Assembly: GCA_003164715.1 (NCBI GenBank)
Contig: PLTZ01000021.1
Location: 29,051 to 74,580, forward strand
Direction of reading: 5' to 3'
DNA from: Opitutaceae bacterium
Lineage (GTDB): Bacteria; Verrucomicrobiota; Verrucomicrobiia; Opitutales; Opitutaceae
DNA length: 45,530 nt
The notes beneath the pieces are model-generated. The model was not told the origin of the DNA. It saw only the letters and a program-made list of their open reading frames with translations, and searched no databases. Of the stretch, positions 17,506 to 25,971 are shown one piece after another. A program made the position numbers and the translations under genes. The first letter of the stretch is position 1. Each line of letters opens with the position of its first letter.

Positions 17506-18102
17506 TCATTTCCCGGCCGGAGCGGACCTGCCCGCGCCGTTCATGAAAAGGTCCACCACCCCGGCGAGGCTGCGCTGCGCCGCGGGCCAATCCTCGAGCT
17601 CCCACGAGCGGGTCCGCAGCATGCCGAGAAGGTACTCGGCGAGGATGCCGTTCGGCACGTCCGCCCGGATCTCCGTCGTCGCGACCCCCCGTGCGAGGAT
17701 CGCCGACACCGCGTCGGTCATCGTCCTTCGGCGCCCGCGCCAGCGCTGCTGCAGGCCGCCCGAGGCGCTCTCCATGTCGCGGTCGCCCTCGGACAGGATG
17801 ATCCGAAAAAGCGGGCGCCTTGCCCGGAAGAAGACGCTGAGGGTCTCGCAGGTGCGCAGGAGCGTCCCGCGGAACCCCTCGCCCTCGGGGGGAGCCTGGC
17901 GGAGCTCCAGGCACATCGCGTCGAAGCCCTCGACAGCGGCCTGGAAGATCAGGTCCTCCTTGTCGGAAAAGTAGAGGTAGATGGTGCCCTTTCCCACGTC
18001 CGCCGCCTTGGCGATCTCGTCCAGCGTGGTCTCGTGAAAGCGGCGCGTGCGGAACAGCTGCTCCGCCGCCTGCATGATCCGCTGTTTCTTGTCCAGTTTC
18101 AT
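17506..18102 (-). CDS. TetR/AcrR-family transcriptional repressor of the efflux operon
   Basis: 198-aa regulator with an N-terminal helix-turn-helix (about residues 5-50). It includes TTLDEIAKAADVGKGTIYLY, the usual TetR recognition helix region, followed by a variable ligand-binding domain. The frame is open to 18132, but the ATG at 18102 is the real start: the longer version would translate through a near-perfect palindrome at 18111-18130 that has the form of a TetR-type operator. First gene of the operon, so it is probably autoregulated and released by a pump substrate. Confidence 0.93.
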   Translation of the reverse strand: MKLDKKQRIMQAAEQLFRTRRFHETTLDEIAKAADVGKGTIYLYFSDKEDLIFQAAVEGFDAMCLELRQAPPEGEGFRGTLLRTCETLSVFFRARRPLFRIILSEGDRDMESASGGLQQRWRGRRRTMTDAVSAILARGVATTEIRADVPNGILAEYLLGMLRTRSWELEDWPAAQRSLAGVVDLFMNGAGRSAPAGK

Positions 18103-18110
18103 GGATACAC

Positions 18111-18130
18111 GACTGACTGACCAGTCAGTC
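18111..18130. promoter_or_regulatory. Palindromic operator for the TetR regulator
   Basis: GACTGACTGACCAGTCAGTC: two perfect 9-bp arms (GACTGACTG / CAGTCAGTC) around two central bases, eight bases upstream of the tetR ATG. The core TGACTGACCAGTCA form is typical for TetR/AcrR operators in several phyla. A possible minus-strand -35 (TTGACT, 18150-18145) lies just upstream, so a bound repressor would cover the -10 and start region. This is the only such palindrome I noticed in the window. Confidence 0.85.
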
Positions 18131-18240
18131 ATAATCTGACATCAAGTCAAATCCAGAGAACATCGATGGGCGCTCGGCAAGCCCAATTATTTTGTATCTT
18201 ATTCTCTGTGAGCGTCTTTTGCCTCAAAGACTGCAGCCAA

Positions 18241-18263
18241 CGTCCGGCCTTCGATGGCCGACG
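18241..18263 (-). terminator. Bulged hairpin downstream of flavin reductase gene
   Basis: Stem CGTC-GGCC / GGCC-GACG with a one-base bulge and a six-base loop, 39 bases past the flavin reductase stop on the minus strand. No T-run follows. The DNA between it and the tetR operator (about 18131-18240) is comparatively AT-rich and holds no gene. Confidence 0.3.
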
Positions 18264-18301
18264 CCGGAAGCGCCGAGCCACCCTCGAACGACCCACTTCC
18301 T

Positions 18302-18871
18302 TCAAAGCAGCGCGTTGCCCACGGAGAACGCCTGCCCCACCGGCCGCCCAATGCCGTAATACATCTGTGTATCCGGCGCGAAAACGAGCGGCGCCATCTT
18401 CTTTAAGTCCACCAGGCCCTTCCCCGCCAGGATCGACTCATCAGCCTTCACGTCGAGGATCTCCCCGACGAACTGCGTGTGCAGCCCGAGCTCAATCTTG
18501 TGCGTGAGCCGGCACTCGAGCACCAGGGGGAACTCCTTGACATAAGGCGCGTCGACCAGGTCGCTCTTCACGGGCGTCAGCTTTGCCGCCAGGAATTTAT
18601 TCGCCGTCCTGCCCGTGGCCAGTCCGAGATAGTCCGCCGCCTGGACATGCTCCTCGGAGGGAATGCTCACCGTGAACGCCTTTCGCGCAACGATGCACCC
18701 GTGGGTGTAGGTCGCCTTGCGCAGGGAAACGGCGACGCAGGGCGGCTGCGAGCAGCAGATGCCGCCCCAGGCGGCGGTCATCGCGTTGGGCTTGCCGGCC
18801 TTGTCGTAGGTTCCGATGACAAACACGGGGGTTGGGTAAAGCAGGGCCTTGGCCCCAAGGGATTTTTTCAT
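18302..18871 (-). CDS. Flavin reductase-like FMN-binding protein
   Basis: 189-aa member of the flavin reductase-like (FMN-binding split-barrel) family. The N-terminal PTPVFVIGTYDKAGKPNAMT is the usual substrate/flavin strand, followed by AAWGGICCSQPPCVAVSLR and the AFTVSIPSEEHV loop. Homologues with this N-terminus are often annotated 'flavin reductase family' and may bind FMN for reductase or oxygenase-partner roles; no partner oxygenase is near. The reading frame continues 96 codons upstream with composition unlike protein, so the ATG at 18871, where homology begins, is taken as start. Monocistronic by context. Confidence 0.88.
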   Translation of the reverse strand: MKKSLGAKALLYPTPVFVIGTYDKAGKPNAMTAAWGGICCSQPPCVAVSLRKATYTHGCIVARKAFTVSIPSEEHVQAADYLGLATGRTANKFLAAKLTPVKSDLVDAPYVKEFPLVLECRLTHKIELGLHTQFVGEILDVKADESILAGKGLVDLKKMAPLVFAPDTQMYYGIGRPVGQAFSVGNALL

Positions 18872-19016
18872 GCGGATTCTGTTTAGCCGGATTATGCGCC
18901 GAAACGCGGCCAACCGCAGTCCAAAAATGGCGAAATACGCGGCACCGTCCGGCCGGGCCTCCTTGGGGAGCAACGGGGGCGCCGTCCCGCCTGGGGTCAC
19001 GGACGCCCCGGCCGCC

Positions 19017-19388
19017 TCACTTCGTCTTCGGAAGGGCAAGCACCCGGGCCACGGTCTCCAGAAGCGCCTCGGAGCGGATTGGCTTGGCGAGCACGCCGAG
19101 CTGGCGAGCGGTCGGCAGGTAGAGCGACTCGCTGAACTGGGAGTTGCCCGAGATGGCAATCAGGCGCGCTGCCGGATCGAGGCGCGATAGGCTTATGATG
19201 AGCTCCAGTCCGTCCATGTCGGGCATCGCGATGTCCGTGATGACGAGGTCGTGCAGCCCCGCCTCGTAGAGCGCGCGCGCTCTCTTCCCGTCGGGCGCCT
19301 CGTCCACCGTGTAGCCCGCCTCGCTCAGGATCTCCGCGGTCACCGTCCGCAGGGCGGCGGCGGCGTCAATGAGAAAAATGGAGGCCAC
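19017..19388 (-). CDS. REC-only response regulator with eroded acidic pocket
   Basis: Single-domain CheY-like receiver, 123 aa, no output domain. The phosphoacceptor D52 (VITDIAMPDMDG), S80 and K102 are present. The acidic pair at the end of strand 1 is damaged: the family has IDDDKI (as in the relative at 30463-30864), here it is IDAAAA, so D8 remains and the neighbouring Asp is Ala. Three residues are also missing before the conserved Lys-Pro (GVLAKP against GVERILAKP). Mg2+ binding and phosphorylation may be impaired. The start is a GTG. The sequence CCCGATTTCCC sits immediately upstream, exactly as in front of the regulator at 30864, supporting a common origin. Confidence 0.85.
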   Translation of the reverse strand: MASIFLIDAAAALRTVTAEILSEAGYTVDEAPDGKRARALYEAGLHDLVITDIAMPDMDGLELIISLSRLDPAARLIAISGNSQFSESLYLPTARQLGVLAKPIRSEALLETVARVLALPKTK

Positions 19389-19670
19389 GCGGGAAATCGG
19401 GATTAAGGCATCCGGACCCCTTTAATCGCGCGCCATACGATCGACCGCACAAGCCCCAAGCGCGGGCCTTCCCCGGGGGTGAGCCGGCGGCTCGACAGGC
19501 TGGCGCTTTCGAAGCCCCGTGACAGCGCGCACCTTCGCTGCTAGCGTGTTGCGATCACAAGCGATCTAGAGCCAGCCCAGCCGTCCCCGCCCGAAGGGGA
19601 TCGCACCAAGCCGCCCCTCCTCCCCGCGCCGGCGGCCGGGGGCGCGCATGCCCAGGAGGATCCGGCGCAC

Positions 19671-19754
19671 GTGAAGGAACTCACGCCCGAGGAGCAGATG
19701 GCACTGTTCGAGAAGGAGCTTAGGGAGAAGGACTGGGGCCACCAGCCCTGCTGA
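19671..19754 (+). CDS. Candidate tiny protein ending in WGHQPC
   Basis: A 27-codon frame starting with GTG, encoding VKELTPEEQMALFEKELR followed by EKDWGHQPC and stop. An AGGAGG at 19654-19659 lies 11 bases before the GTG. The peptide is highly charged and helix-like with a conserved-looking C-terminus, quite unlike the random Arg/Pro/Ala products of GC-rich shadow frames. The same frame stays open back to 19545 without an ATG, GTG or TTG, and its nearest part (AQEDPAH) also looks protein-like, so the true start could lie upstream with a rare codon. Function unknown. It lies alone between two minus-strand genes. Confidence 0.45.
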   Translation: MKELTPEEQMALFEKELREKDWGHQPC

Positions 19755-19821
19755 TCGCGCAGGCGAACCCTCTCCCCTTGGGGCAGCCTCTCCCAAGCGT
19801 GGCCTCCCCGGGGGCCGTAAA

Positions 19822-20346
19822 TCAGCGCGCCTCGGGATTGGCCTGCCTTCCAGCCGCCCTCAGAAATGCGGGGCAGACGGCCCTCTGATCACAATGGGGG
19901 CAGCCGAGTCCGCAGGTGACCGCGCGCGTGGCCCCCAACGCCAGGACTCCGAAAGCCAGGGTTGATCCAAGACGCCACCACGTGAAGTGAACGGCGCAGA
20001 GGACAACGCCGGCCACCAGGGGCGCCAGGAAGACCGGCGCCGCAAACCTCGCGAGCTTGAAGCGCGAGCTGAATTCGGCCGGATCCCCCCGGGCGAACAG
20101 AAGCCCGGATATCCTGCCCTGCCCCGAGTGGCAGGTCCGGCCATAGTAGGAGCAGCGGGTGCACAACCCCCAAGGCAGAAACAGGTACATGCAGGCGAGT
20201 GAGTAGCCAAGATAGGCCGCCGCGGCCCAGCCGCTCGCCACGGAGAAGATGGTCGAGCCGAGGGCGAACACCGCAAGCCACACCCCGTTCTCCAGGAGCG
20301 GTGTCGTCCAGGGATAGTCGTCGTAGCCGGTGGTCACGTGGCTCAT
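19822..20346 (-). CDS. Membrane protein with two cysteine clusters
   Basis: 174-aa protein I do not assign to a named family. About four hydrophobic segments are visible (roughly 20-36, 40-60, 102-121 and 125-143). Two cysteine groups lie just after membrane segments: C62-x2-C65-x6-C72 (CTRCSYYGRTC) and C145-x3-C149-x2-C152-x5-C158 (CGLGCPHCDQRAVC). The spacing suggests zinc or an iron-sulfur cluster, or disulfides, depending on the side. The start is ATG 20346; the frame is open further upstream but reaches into the end of the GH2 gene. It is 34 bases downstream of the glycosidase on the same strand, though a shared role is not obvious. Confidence 0.7.
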   Translation of the reverse strand: MSHVTTGYDDYPWTTPLLENGVWLAVFALGSTIFSVASGWAAAAYLGYSLACMYLFLPWGLCTRCSYYGRTCHSGQGRISGLLFARGDPAEFSSRFKLARFAAPVFLAPLVAGVVLCAVHFTWWRLGSTLAFGVLALGATRAVTCGLGCPHCDQRAVCPAFLRAAGRQANPEAR

Positions 20347-20380
20347 GTCGGCTCTCGCGAGAATTTGGCCTACCTCGGGA

Positions 20381-23300
20381 CTAGTGGGCCAAATCGCCGG
20401 CGTCCGCAACGTTGAATCCGTCCACGGCGATCGCGGGATTCTCTCCGCGGGTGTCGGCTTCCTGCAGCTCGGTCCTCAGGGTGCGCTTCTCGCCGGGCAG
20501 GAGCGTGATAAAGTTGTCGTTGTAGAGCGCCGGCAGGATCCGGTCGCCGGTCGTCCCCCGCACGGCCTTCAGGTGCACGAGCAAGGCCGGGGTCTTCGAG
20601 GTGTTCTCAAGCTCCGTCCGCAGGACCCACGTGCCCCCCTCGCGCCCGGTGGTCGTCGCACTGCGCACGGCCGCCTTCGGCAGGGCGCGGATCGAGCGGA
20701 AGTCAAACGCCGGGTAGTCGGGGATATGGAACGGGCCGCGCGAGAATCCCGGGACCGTGTAGGTCGCGAGGCTGCGCATGTAGGTGTTTTCCGACACGGT
20801 CCTGCCGCCCTCGGTGAGCTTGAGGCGCACGAAGTGGACGGGCGTCAGCCCCGCCTTGGGAAAGGCGAGCGTGAACGGCGACTGGACGCTGTCCTCGGCG
20901 CTGTCGACCGTCGCGGTCTTCTCCCACTGCACGGATCCGTCGAGGTTGAGGACGGCGGCCGAGACCCCGAGGCCGGACCGGAGGCCGGCGCTGTAGTTGA
21001 CGACCTCGACCGTGCCCTCCAGCGAGTTCCACTGGATGTGCAGGGGCTCGCACCCCTTCTTCGCCCCGAAGTAGCCGGCGGTCGGCTCAAGGTAGTAGTC
21101 GTAGGTCTGCCACACGAACGACGGCCAGCACGGGTGGCTCATCCACATGAGGACGCCCATGCGGTGCTTGCTCTGGGCCTCCATCATCGCCCGGTGGCCG
21201 TCGTAGTTGGTGAACTGCGCCAGCTCGACCCACTCCTGCGCGTTCGCGGCCCCGCCGTAGGACCTCTCGATCGTGCTCCGCAGCTCCCCTCCCGACTGGG
21301 CCCCGTGAGTCGTGAAGTCGTGCAGGCCCCAGACCTCGCCCTGCGGCCACTGGTCCTTGGCCGGCATCATCTGGCGCAGGCTATCCATGCTCACGATGTT
21401 CGCCATGCCGAGCTCGCTGTGGAGCTTCGGCGTGGCGCGCTGGCCGAAGTAGAAGTCGGTCGGCATCAGGTGGTAGGGGCCGCCGCCGCTCACGACCCCG
21501 AAGGCCGAGTTCGCGATGTAGCGGATGCCGGGGTGAAGCCTGGCAACGAGGCCCTTCAGACCCTCGTTGATGACCGGGGGCGGGTCACCCTCGTTGCGGC
21601 CGCAGTAAAGGCCGACGGACGGGTGGCTGCGGATGCGCTGGATGTAGTCCTGCGCGTTCCCAAGGAACATGGCGTTGTCCTCCGGATCCGGGCCGTCCAG
21701 CGGGTTCGCGAGCCAGAAATCCTGCCAGACCACGACGCCGTTTCGGTCACAGGCCTCGTAGAACGCGTCGTCGCCGACCTGGCCCACCCAGTTGCGGATC
21801 ATGGTGAAGCCCATGTCCCGGTGGTAGCGCACGGCGGCCTCGTACTCGCGGGCGCGGTACAGGAGGTTCGACTCCGAGAACCCCCAGTTTCCGCCCCGGC
21901 CGACAAACCGCCTGCCGTTGATGAAGATCCTGAGCGCGCCGTCCTCCTCCGTGTAGGTGAACTGCCTCACGCCCGCCTTGAACGACTTTGAGTCGGAGCG
22001 CGCCCCGTCGGCGGTGTCGAACTCGACGCGCACGTCGTAGAGGCTCGGCTCGCCGTAGCCGACCGGCCACCAGAGCCTGGGATTGCGAAGGTGGAGCTCC
22101 GGGACGCAAGCCGAGTCGATCCTCACCACGGACGCCCCCGCGGGCGCCTCGACCCGCCGCTCGAACCGCACGTCGCCGAACTGGACGTGCAGCGTGCCCG
22201 ACACGGCCTTCGGCCCGGTGTTCCGAAGGCCCACCTCAACCGCCAGGTCGGCGCTGCTCGTGTCCGGCAGCGGCAGCCTTGCGCAGACCCACGGGTTCTC
22301 GATCGCGACCGGCCCGGTCGTGGTCAGGTAGACGTCGGACCAGATCCCGATGTCATGGCCGCGGATGCTGGGGATCCAGTCCCACCCCGCCGTGGCGTGG
22401 AACGTGGGGTTATCCAGGCCGAGTGCGCCGCCGTTGGCCCCCGTCGTGTCGGCCGTCTTCTCCCGCACGCTTCCCGGCGTGTCGGGCTTGTGGATGAGGA
22501 CGGCGAGCGCGTTGACCGAGCCCGGCCGGGCCAGCGCCGTCACGTCGAAGCGCGCCCGCGTGAAGGCGCCGTCGATCCTGCCCACGTGCGAGCCATTCAG
22601 GTAGACGTCGGCCTTCCAGTTGATCCCGTCGAAGTTGAGCCAGAGCTTCCCCCCGGAGTCCGGGGCGGCGATCGTGAACTCGTCGCGGTACCAGAAATCA
22701 GCGTAGAAGAAGGAGTCCGAGATCTGCAGCTGGTTGTCGCCGTAGTTCGGGTCGGGCAGCGCGCCCGCGTTCAGGTAGCTCGCGAGCACGGTGCCGGGGA
22801 CGGTGGCCGCCAGCCAGTCCCCGCAGTCCGCCCCGGGCAGCGAGAGCGCCTCGCCGCCGAGGCTCACGAGCGAGTCTCGCTGGAGGCGCCAGGCGCCGCG
22901 CACGAGGTCCTGGCGCCCGCCGGGACAGGCGGCTGGCGCCGGCCGAGCCTGGGGCACCGGCCCTCCCCTGCCGAAGACCTGCAGCTCGCTCATGATGTAC
23001 CCGTCGGCCGCGACGGGCCTGTCCATCTGCACCCGAACGAAGCGGGCGCTCTCAGGCTTTGGCAGCGGGTAGTCGTCCGCGGCCGCCGAGAGGGCCAGAA
23101 ACGTCCGCCAGCCCTCGCCGTCATTGGAGACCCGGATCGAGCCCTCGGCCGCCCTCTGGATCCAGTGCAGGGTCACGCGGTCAAATGTGCACACCGCCCC
23201 CAAGTCCACCTGGACCCACTCGGTACCGTTACCTGCGCTCTTCCAGGCGCTCGTGAAGTCATAGGGGCCGCCCAGATCGACGCGCCTTCCCTTGGCGAAC

Positions 23301-24016
23301 GTGTTGATGCCCTGGACGCGCCAGCCGGCCACCGATGGCGCATCCAGCTGCACGCGGTAGAAGCGGGCCCTCCCCCTCCCCGGCACGTCGAATGCGGGCT
23401 TCAGGACCTTCTGCGTAAAGAAGGTCGCCGACGCCAGGCTTTCCTCGCCACCCGCGCGCCCGAGCTCCCGCCACGATTTCCCGTCGTCGGAGGCGCTTAC
23501 GACGCAGGTCCACCGCTGCGGCCTCTTGTCCTCCGTGCGCGGCGCCGCGACCACCTCGATTCGGTCGACATCGGGCACGTCCCCGCGCCCGGCCTGCTCG
23601 ACCTGGACCCAGCCTCCCGCGGCCGGAAGGGCGAGCGCCGTCCCCAGGTAGTCGTCGACAAGGTGCTCCCTCTCGGACCTCGGCACGACGCCCTCGTCGC
23701 TTGAGGACACGATGAGAAACCGGGGCATGCGCAGGTCGATGATCCCGTCGGTGACCAGCTGGGCCGTAAGGCTGTAGTCGTAGTTGCTGGACGCGGTCGC
23801 GGGTCGATGCAGCGCCAGGTCGCGGTACGCGGCGCCGTCGAGGACGGTGGTCGGGCCCTGAAACGCCGCGGGCTCGCCCGGATAGACGCCGACTCCGCGA
23901 GTGAATTCGCCCGCCGCGCACGCCTGGGCCCCGCAAAGGAGCGCCCCAGAAAACATCAGGGCGGCCGGGAGGAAGATAGACGCAGCAGCGCGTCGCGAAA
24001 CGTCGGGCGGGGGCAT
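20381..24016 (-). CDS. Exported discoidin / glycoside hydrolase family 2 enzyme
   Basis: Large secreted glycosidase, 1211 aa. Signal peptide about 1-30 (ends CGAQACAA); two discoidin (F5/8 type C)-like regions in the first ~350 residues (LALHRPATASSNYDYS; later WVQVDLGAVCTFDRVTLHW); then a GH2 sugar-binding domain (LWLNFDGINWKADVYLNG), an Ig-like domain and the TIM barrel. The acid/base is E809 in CGRNEGDPP and the probable nucleophile E868 in LHSELGMAN. The motif set resembles GH2 exo-beta-glucosaminidases and mannosylglycoprotein endo-beta-mannosidases more than beta-galactosidase; the exact substrate is open. ATG 24016 is preferred; another in-frame ATG at 24028 sits right after GGGGGG. 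It is transcribed divergently from the gene at 24142. Confidence 0.9.
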   Translation of the reverse strand: MPPPDVSRRAAASIFLPAALMFSGALLCGAQACAAGEFTRGVGVYPGEPAAFQGPTTVLDGAAYRDLALHRPATASSNYDYSLTAQLVTDGIIDLRMPRFLIVSSSDEGVVPRSEREHLVDDYLGTALALPAAGGWVQVEQAGRGDVPDVDRIEVVAAPRTEDKRPQRWTCVVSASDDGKSWRELGRAGGEESLASATFFTQKVLKPAFDVPGRGRARFYRVQLDAPSVAGWRVQGINTFAKGRRVDLGGPYDFTSAWKSAGNGTEWVQVDLGAVCTFDRVTLHWIQRAAEGSIRVSNDGEGWRTFLALSAAADDYPLPKPESARFVRVQMDRPVAADGYIMSELQVFGRGGPVPQARPAPAACPGGRQDLVRGAWRLQRDSLVSLGGEALSLPGADCGDWLAATVPGTVLASYLNAGALPDPNYGDNQLQISDSFFYADFWYRDEFTIAAPDSGGKLWLNFDGINWKADVYLNGSHVGRIDGAFTRARFDVTALARPGSVNALAVLIHKPDTPGSVREKTADTTGANGGALGLDNPTFHATAGWDWIPSIRGHDIGIWSDVYLTTTGPVAIENPWVCARLPLPDTSSADLAVEVGLRNTGPKAVSGTLHVQFGDVRFERRVEAPAGASVVRIDSACVPELHLRNPRLWWPVGYGEPSLYDVRVEFDTADGARSDSKSFKAGVRQFTYTEEDGALRIFINGRRFVGRGGNWGFSESNLLYRAREYEAAVRYHRDMGFTMIRNWVGQVGDDAFYEACDRNGVVVWQDFWLANPLDGPDPEDNAMFLGNAQDYIQRIRSHPSVGLYCGRNEGDPPPVINEGLKGLVARLHPGIRYIANSAFGVVSGGGPYHLMPTDFYFGQRATPKLHSELGMANIVSMDSLRQMMPAKDQWPQGEVWGLHDFTTHGAQSGGELRSTIERSYGGAANAQEWVELAQFTNYDGHRAMMEAQSKHRMGVLMWMSHPCWPSFVWQTYDYYLEPTAGYFGAKKGCEPLHIQWNSLEGTVEVVNYSAGLRSGLGVSAAVLNLDGSVQWEKTATVDSAEDSVQSPFTLAFPKAGLTPVHFVRLKLTEGGRTVSENTYMRSLATYTVPGFSRGPFHIPDYPAFDFRSIRALPKAAVRSATTTGREGGTWVLRTELENTSKTPALLVHLKAVRGTTGDRILPALYNDNFITLLPGEKRTLRTELQEADTRGENPAIAVDGFNVADAGDLAH

Positions 24017-24141
24017 GGCCCGATACATCCCCCCAGCTCGCCCTAATCTCAAGGCAAATGCTCCCGCGCGCGATCGGTCCCCGGGGGCTGGGAAGCAAGG
24101 TTGACCTGCGGATCGGCGCATTCAGAATCGCCGGAACCCCC

Positions 24142-24534
24142 ATGCACTCTCCTACCCGTCTGCTCCTGGCGCTCGGCGCCGCGTTCTGTTTCGCCGGGCT
24201 CGCCCGCGCCGCCGACATTTCCGGCAAATGGCAGTCCCAATTCGACTCGCAGGTCGGTGTTCAGAAGTACGTCTACACCTTCAAGGTCGACGGGGAGAAG
24301 CTGACCGGCACGGCGGAGGGCGAGCGGAGCGACGGCAAGAGCTCGGTCGCGATCGAGCAGGGAAAGGTCACAAAGGACGGGATCTTTTTCGTCGAGAAGC
24401 TGGATTTCCAGGGCAATGACCTCGTGATCGAGTACACCGGGAAGATGGCCGGCGACAATGAGATCCATTTCACCCGCAAGGTCGGCGACTTCGCGACCGA
24501 GGAGATCGTGGCCAAGCGGGTCGTGTCAAAGTAG
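24142..24534 (+). CDS. Small exported beta-rich protein of unknown function
   Basis: 130 aa with a clear signal peptide (MHSPTRLLLALGAAF..., cleavage near ARA-AD). The mature part starts with DISGKWQSQFDSQVG and continues with alternating strands (KYVYTFKVDGEKLTGTAEG; DLVIEYTGKMAGDNEIHFTRK), a lipocalin-like or small beta-barrel pattern seen in many 'hypothetical' exported proteins. No catalytic residues can be named. The start at 24142 fits the signal peptide; the frame is open to 24058. A possible promoter is TTGACC (24101) and CAGAAT (24123) with a 16-base spacer, which would give a very short leader. Confidence 0.82.
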   Translation: MHSPTRLLLALGAAFCFAGLARAADISGKWQSQFDSQVGVQKYVYTFKVDGEKLTGTAEGERSDGKSSVAIEQGKVTKDGIFFVEKLDFQGNDLVIEYTGKMAGDNEIHFTRKVGDFATEEIVAKRVVSK

Positions 24535-24562
24535 CTTGGCCGTTCCGTCCCGGACGCGGCCC

Positions 24563-24859
24563 TCAGCCGCCCGCGATGGCGCCGATGATGAGGAAGGGCT
24601 CCTTCCCGCTGGCCACGGCCTCCGGAAGCGGCGCATCCGGGGATTCGAGGGACACGTCCTCGCCGCAGGCGAAGAACCGCACAAAGGCCCTTCGCTTCTG
24701 CGTCGCGCGGTCGCGGATCGTCCCGGCAAGCACCGGGTAGGAGGCCTCAACCGCGTCGAGGATCGCGCGCTGCGTCACCTGGCCTCGGATTTCGACCCGC
24801 ACCGCGCCCTCCACCCCGGCTAGGGTGCGCAGGTGCTGCGGGAGCGCGACCTGGATCAC
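24563..24859 (-). CDS. MoaD/ThiS-like ubiquitin-fold protein
   Basis: 98-aa beta-grasp protein ending in the diagnostic double glycine (...IIGAIAGG), the tail that E1-like enzymes adenylate in sulfur-carrier proteins. The length and the internal [13 protein letters not shown] / [10 protein letters not shown] strands fit MoaD/ThiS. The GTG start at 24859 overlaps the stop of the BNR-repeat gene (GTGA), so the two are translationally coupled. No moaE, thiG, thiF or other sulfur-transfer gene is nearby, so a role in molybdopterin or thiamine synthesis is not supported by context; a role tied to the BNR-repeat partner is more likely but unknown. Confidence 0.85.
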   Translation of the reverse strand: MIQVALPQHLRTLAGVEGAVRVEIRGQVTQRAILDAVEASYPVLAGTIRDRATQKRRAFVRFFACGEDVSLESPDAPLPEAVASGKEPFLIIGAIAGG

Positions 24860-25971
24860 GGGAGCGTCTGCACCTCGACCGACAGGACGGCCGGAAGGTC
24901 GCGCACGATCGGGGCCCAGCTGTCCCCGGAATCGGCCGAGGCGTAGACCTGCCCGCCCGTCGTCCCGAAATAGACCCCGCAGGAATCCAGCGAATCGACG
25001 GCCATCGCGTCGCGCAGCACATTGACAAAGCAGTCCCGCTGCGGAAGTCCCTTTGACAGGGCCTCCCACTCGTTGCCCCCCTGCCGGCTCCGGTAGACGC
25101 GCAGCCTCCCGTCGGGGGGATAGTGCTCGGAGTCGCTCTTGATCGGAACCACGTAGATAGTCTCGGGCTCATGGGCGTGGACCTCGATCGGGAAACCGAA
25201 GTCGCTCGGAAGGTTCCCGCTCACCTCCCGCCAGGTGTCGCCCGCGTCGTCGCTGCGCATGATGTCCCAGTGCTTCTGCATGAAGAGCACGCTCGGGCGC
25301 GAGCGGTGCATCGCGATCCGGTGGACGCAGTGGCCGACCTCCGCCTCCGGGTCTGGGATGTGCTCGGAGCGGAGCCCCCGATTGATCGCCTTCCACGTTT
25401 TCCCAGCGTCGTCGCTGCGGAACGCCCCCGCTGCCGAAATCGCGATGAAGATCCGGCCTGCGTTGGCCGGATCGAGGAGGATCGTGTGCAGGCACATTCC
25501 CCCCGCGCCAGGCTGCCAGCGGGGTCCCGAGCCGTGGCCGCGCAGGCCGGAGAGCTCGGTCCACGTGAGGCCGGCGTCGCCCGAACGAAACAGGGCGGCG
25601 TCCTCGGCGCCGGCATAGACCGTGTCCGGGTCAGTCAGCGACGGCTCGAGGTGCCAGACGCGCTTGAACTCCCAGGGATGCGCCGTCCCGTCGTACCACT
25701 GGTGGGTGCCCTTAATGCCGTCGTACCTAAAGTCGTTTCCCACCGCCTCCCAGGTGCGGCCGCCGTCGCTCGATCGCTGGATCATCTGGCCGAACCAGCC
25801 GCTGCACTGCGAGGCGTAGAGCCGGTGTGGGTCGGCGGGCGAGCCCTTCAGGTGGTAGATCTCCCAGCCGCCGAAATGGGGCCCGTCGATCCTCCACTTC
25901 CTGCGGGCGCCGTCGGACGAGAGGATGAACGCACCCTTTCGCGTGCCGACGAGAACGCGCACCCCGCTCAT
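24856..25971 (-). CDS. BNR/Asp-box repeat protein (sialidase-like propeller)
   Basis: 371 aa with several Asp-box repeats ([55 protein letters not shown]), the hallmark of a BNR beta-propeller. There is no signal peptide (starts [17 protein letters not shown]), so it is probably cytoplasmic. The sialidase catalytic arginine triad and FRIP motif are not evident, so the automatic name 'exo-alpha-sialidase' would be misleading. A GGGGAGGGG ribosome site precedes the ATG. It is coupled by a 4-base overlap to the MoaD-like gene, a pairing that suggests a functional unit. Confidence 0.85.
   Translation of the reverse strand: MSGVRVLVGTRKGAFILSSDGARRKWRIDGPHFGGWEIYHLKGSPADPHRLYASQCSGWFGQMIQRSSDGGRTWEAVGNDFRYDGIKGTHQWYDGTAHPWEFKRVWHLEPSLTDPDTVYAGAEDAALFRSGDAGLTWTELSGLRGHGSGPRWQPGAGGMCLHTILLDPANAGRIFIAISAAGAFRSDDAGKTWKAINRGLRSEHIPDPEAEVGHCVHRIAMHRSRPSVLFMQKHWDIMRSDDAGDTWREVSGNLPSDFGFPIEVHAHEPETIYVVPIKSDSEHYPPDGRLRVYRSRQGGNEWEALSKGLPQRDCFVNVLRDAMAVDSLDSCGVYFGTTGGQVYASADSGDSWAPIVRDLPAVLSVEVQTLP

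Noticed and set aside
24856-25971. Calling the BNR protein a sialidase
   Set aside because: Only Asp-boxes are seen; no signal peptide, FRIP motif or arginine triad could be identified.
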